A stretch of DNA of 64,000 nucleotides, from positions 310,001 through 374,000 of the forward strand of contig JAXHMK010000004.1 in assembly GCA_034521495.1 (NCBI GenBank). The letters run 5' to 3'. Shown here piece after piece: positions 63,044-64,000 of the stretch (positions within the stretch are counted from its first letter, which is position 1; each line of letters opens with the position of its first letter). The stretch comes from Balneolaceae bacterium (lineage in GTDB: Bacteria; Bacteroidota; Rhodothermia; Balneolales; Balneolaceae). A program made the translations under genes and the position numbers. The notes under the pieces are model-generated. The model did not search any database. It worked only from the letters and a program-made list of their open reading frames with translations, and had not been told where the DNA came from.

Positions 63044-63257
63044 TCAATTAATGAGTTGTATTCTAAGCTTTTTCCCAAACGCTTTGGCATACTTCTAAAG
63101 AGTGGATAAGCGAATATCCTCCGCATGATTTTCAATTCGGGAAACAACTGCCTTTTTTGGTATTTAATTGTTGGGCCGCTTCATCCTGAGTAAGCCCCGC
63201 TTCTATACGGGCCTGTTTCAGAAGCACGCCAATTTTTAAGTTTCGAAATCTCTTGAA
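63044..63257 (-). pseudogene. Xre/HigA-type antitoxin remnant
   Basis: A decayed helix-turn-helix gene. The frame reads LKIGVLLKQARIEAGLTQDE with AAQQLNTKK, then an extra base in a run of A and G shifts it; the correct frame continues as AVVSRIENHAEDIRLSTL, meets an in-frame TAG, and goes on as KYAKAFGKKLRIQLIN before the true stop. The start and the first 20-30 residues are missing. The pattern is a HipB/HigA-like antitoxin whose toxin gene is not seen. Confidence 0.75.
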
Positions 63258-63282
63258 TGAATATGGTCCTTTTTAGGAGAAA

Positions 63283-63315
63283 ACCCCTCCAAGGGTTCAG
63301 AACTCTTGGAGGGGT
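63283..63315 (-). terminator. Intrinsic terminator
   Basis: An 11-bp perfect stem (ACCCCTCCAAG with its complement), 11-base loop, then four T on the minus strand. It lies 8 bases after the end of the decayed AbrB/MazE copy and separates it from the Xre remnant. Confidence 0.85.
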
Positions 63316-63322
63316 GAAATAT

Positions 63323-63527
63323 CTAAACCAAGAAGAAGGTAAAATCAAGCCAACTCAAATTCATCGGCTGGTAAGCGGATTCAGCATCAACTTTCTTAAT
63401 TAACAATCCCTCCTCGTGTGGAACAATCTCAACTTTATCATCCTCCTAAACCTTCAGGAGTTTAAGCAGAGCTTTTTCGAGGAGGATTCCCCGGCTGTTT
63501 CCAATTTTTTGAAGTTTTTTAATCATG
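63323..63527 (-). pseudogene. Decayed duplicate of the AbrB/MazE-like antitoxin
   Basis: The same reading as the gene at 61198 (IKKLQKIGNSRGILLEKALL, EDDKVEIVPHEEGLLIKKVD) but with a TAG stop replacing the Glu codon after LLKV. The C-terminus is different from residue 55 on. Upstream the direct repeats and the ATGATTATACGAAAAG stretch are conserved with the first copy, so about 270 bases were duplicated. Confidence 0.8.
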
Positions 63528-63871
63528 GTTATCGATTAGGTTGTTCTTACACAGTTCTTACAATGATTATACGAAAAGATTTGGTGAAAAATATAGGGGG
63601 TATTTTACAAAGACAACTGGTGTATCGAAAATGAAGTAAAGTTTCTACATAATGACAAAGATTTAACCGGATGGCTGAGGAGTTGCCTTTGCGGGATTAT
63701 GGGGAAAATCTATAACACGCAATTTAAATTACAATTACAGTGGCGATATAATCCTGTATTTATGATTTGTATATCTTGAGCTACCTCTTGATTTTGATGG
63801 CCTGGTATAAAAACTCCCTCTTAGTGCCTAATTTTTACAGTCTGTTTAATCCGTATTTCTACTCTTATATT
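63528..63871. other. Intergenic region after the duplicated segment
   Basis: About 340 bases. The first part (63543-63690) repeats the upstream region of the first antitoxin with a 46-base insertion. The rest is AT-rich and unremarkable. Confidence 0.4.
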
Positions 63872-64000
63872 TCATTTAGGATGTACTTTTATACTTAATA
63901 ATTTTATCGGGAAATCTGGAGAAACACCTACTTCTTTGCCAAGAGCTTTTATTAATGCTGTTGTTTCTAAATTATGACGAAGTACAAAACGAGTAAGATC
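63872..64000 (-). CDS. C-terminal end of an unknown protein (cut by the window)
   Basis: A 42-residue open frame that enters from the right edge on the minus strand and stops at 63872 (FVLRHNLETTALIKALGKEV, then SPDFPIKLLSIKVHPK). It is too short to identify. The composition looks like real protein. Confidence 0.4.
   Translation of the reverse strand, partial: DLTRFVLRHNLETTALIKALGKEVGVSPDFPIKLLSIKVHPK

Noticed and set aside
1-64000. CRISPR arrays, rRNA and tRNA genes
   Set aside because: No regularly spaced direct repeats and no cloverleaf or conserved rRNA segment could be found by reading.

Overview
The window looks like a chromosomal stretch from a marine or saline member of the Balneolaceae/Rhodothermia side of the Bacteroidota group. 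This is inferred from moderate GC (estimated by eye in the low to mid 40s %), the style of the nuo genes, DUF5916 barrel proteins, and PFOR/KOR together with a plant-type FNR. No rRNA or tRNA is present to settle the taxonomy.

0-9.3 kb: the 3' part of a complex I operon, nuoC(partial)-D-H-I-J-K-L-M-N. The usual nuoE-F-G block is missing between D and H. A cysteine-rich HEPN-like gene follows. 9.8-20.8 kb: an iron-sulfur/ferredoxin region with two paralogous Rrf2 regulators, two paralogous Alvin-type 2[4Fe-4S] ferredoxins, one-subunit pyruvate:ferredoxin oxidoreductase, a DHODH-like protein, 2-oxoacid:ferredoxin oxidoreductase (korAB), and a convergent plant-type ferredoxin-NADP reductase. Together with an E/F/G-less complex I, this suggests ferredoxin made by central-carbon oxidation is used both for respiration and for NADPH. 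Both ferredoxin genes carry the same upstream element.

20.8-22.6 kb is gene-poor. It holds dispersed palindromic elements, other inverted repeats and an internally deleted, frameshifted nifJ remnant. 22.6-28.7 kb: small membrane proteins, a collagen-like lipoprotein, a YdjC-like deacetylase, an alpha/beta hydrolase, dodecin and a DUF2267 protein. 28.9-37.2 kb: PEP synthase (broken by one base), an SDR, a LuxR-type response regulator with its PAS sensor kinase, a HAD phosphatase and a SulP tail remnant. 37.4-39.0 kb: an acyl-CoA synthetase.

39.1-59.4 kb is a sugar/polysaccharide-oriented region: a GH3 enzyme, a truncated DUF1593 gene, two tandem secreted TIM-barrel glycosidase-like proteins, a broken SDR, DoxX, two DUF5916 barrel proteins, a sorbosone dehydrogenase-like/HEAT/cytochrome c lipoprotein (broken twice) followed by a DUF1080 protein, a DUF4097 remnant, an exported methyltransferase-like lipoprotein and a beta-phosphoglucomutase-like HAD. 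59.5-64 kb: an RhlE-type helicase, an AbrB/MazE-like antitoxin and its decayed duplicate, a Tat-exported aldo/keto reductase, an Xre antitoxin remnant, and several hairpin repeats.

Two themes recur. First, at least four families of short palindromic repeats are scattered through the window, and one copy has been absorbed into the 3' end of an rrf2 gene. Second, several otherwise well-conserved genes carry one or two small indels, which means either real decay or residual assembly error; reads would decide.
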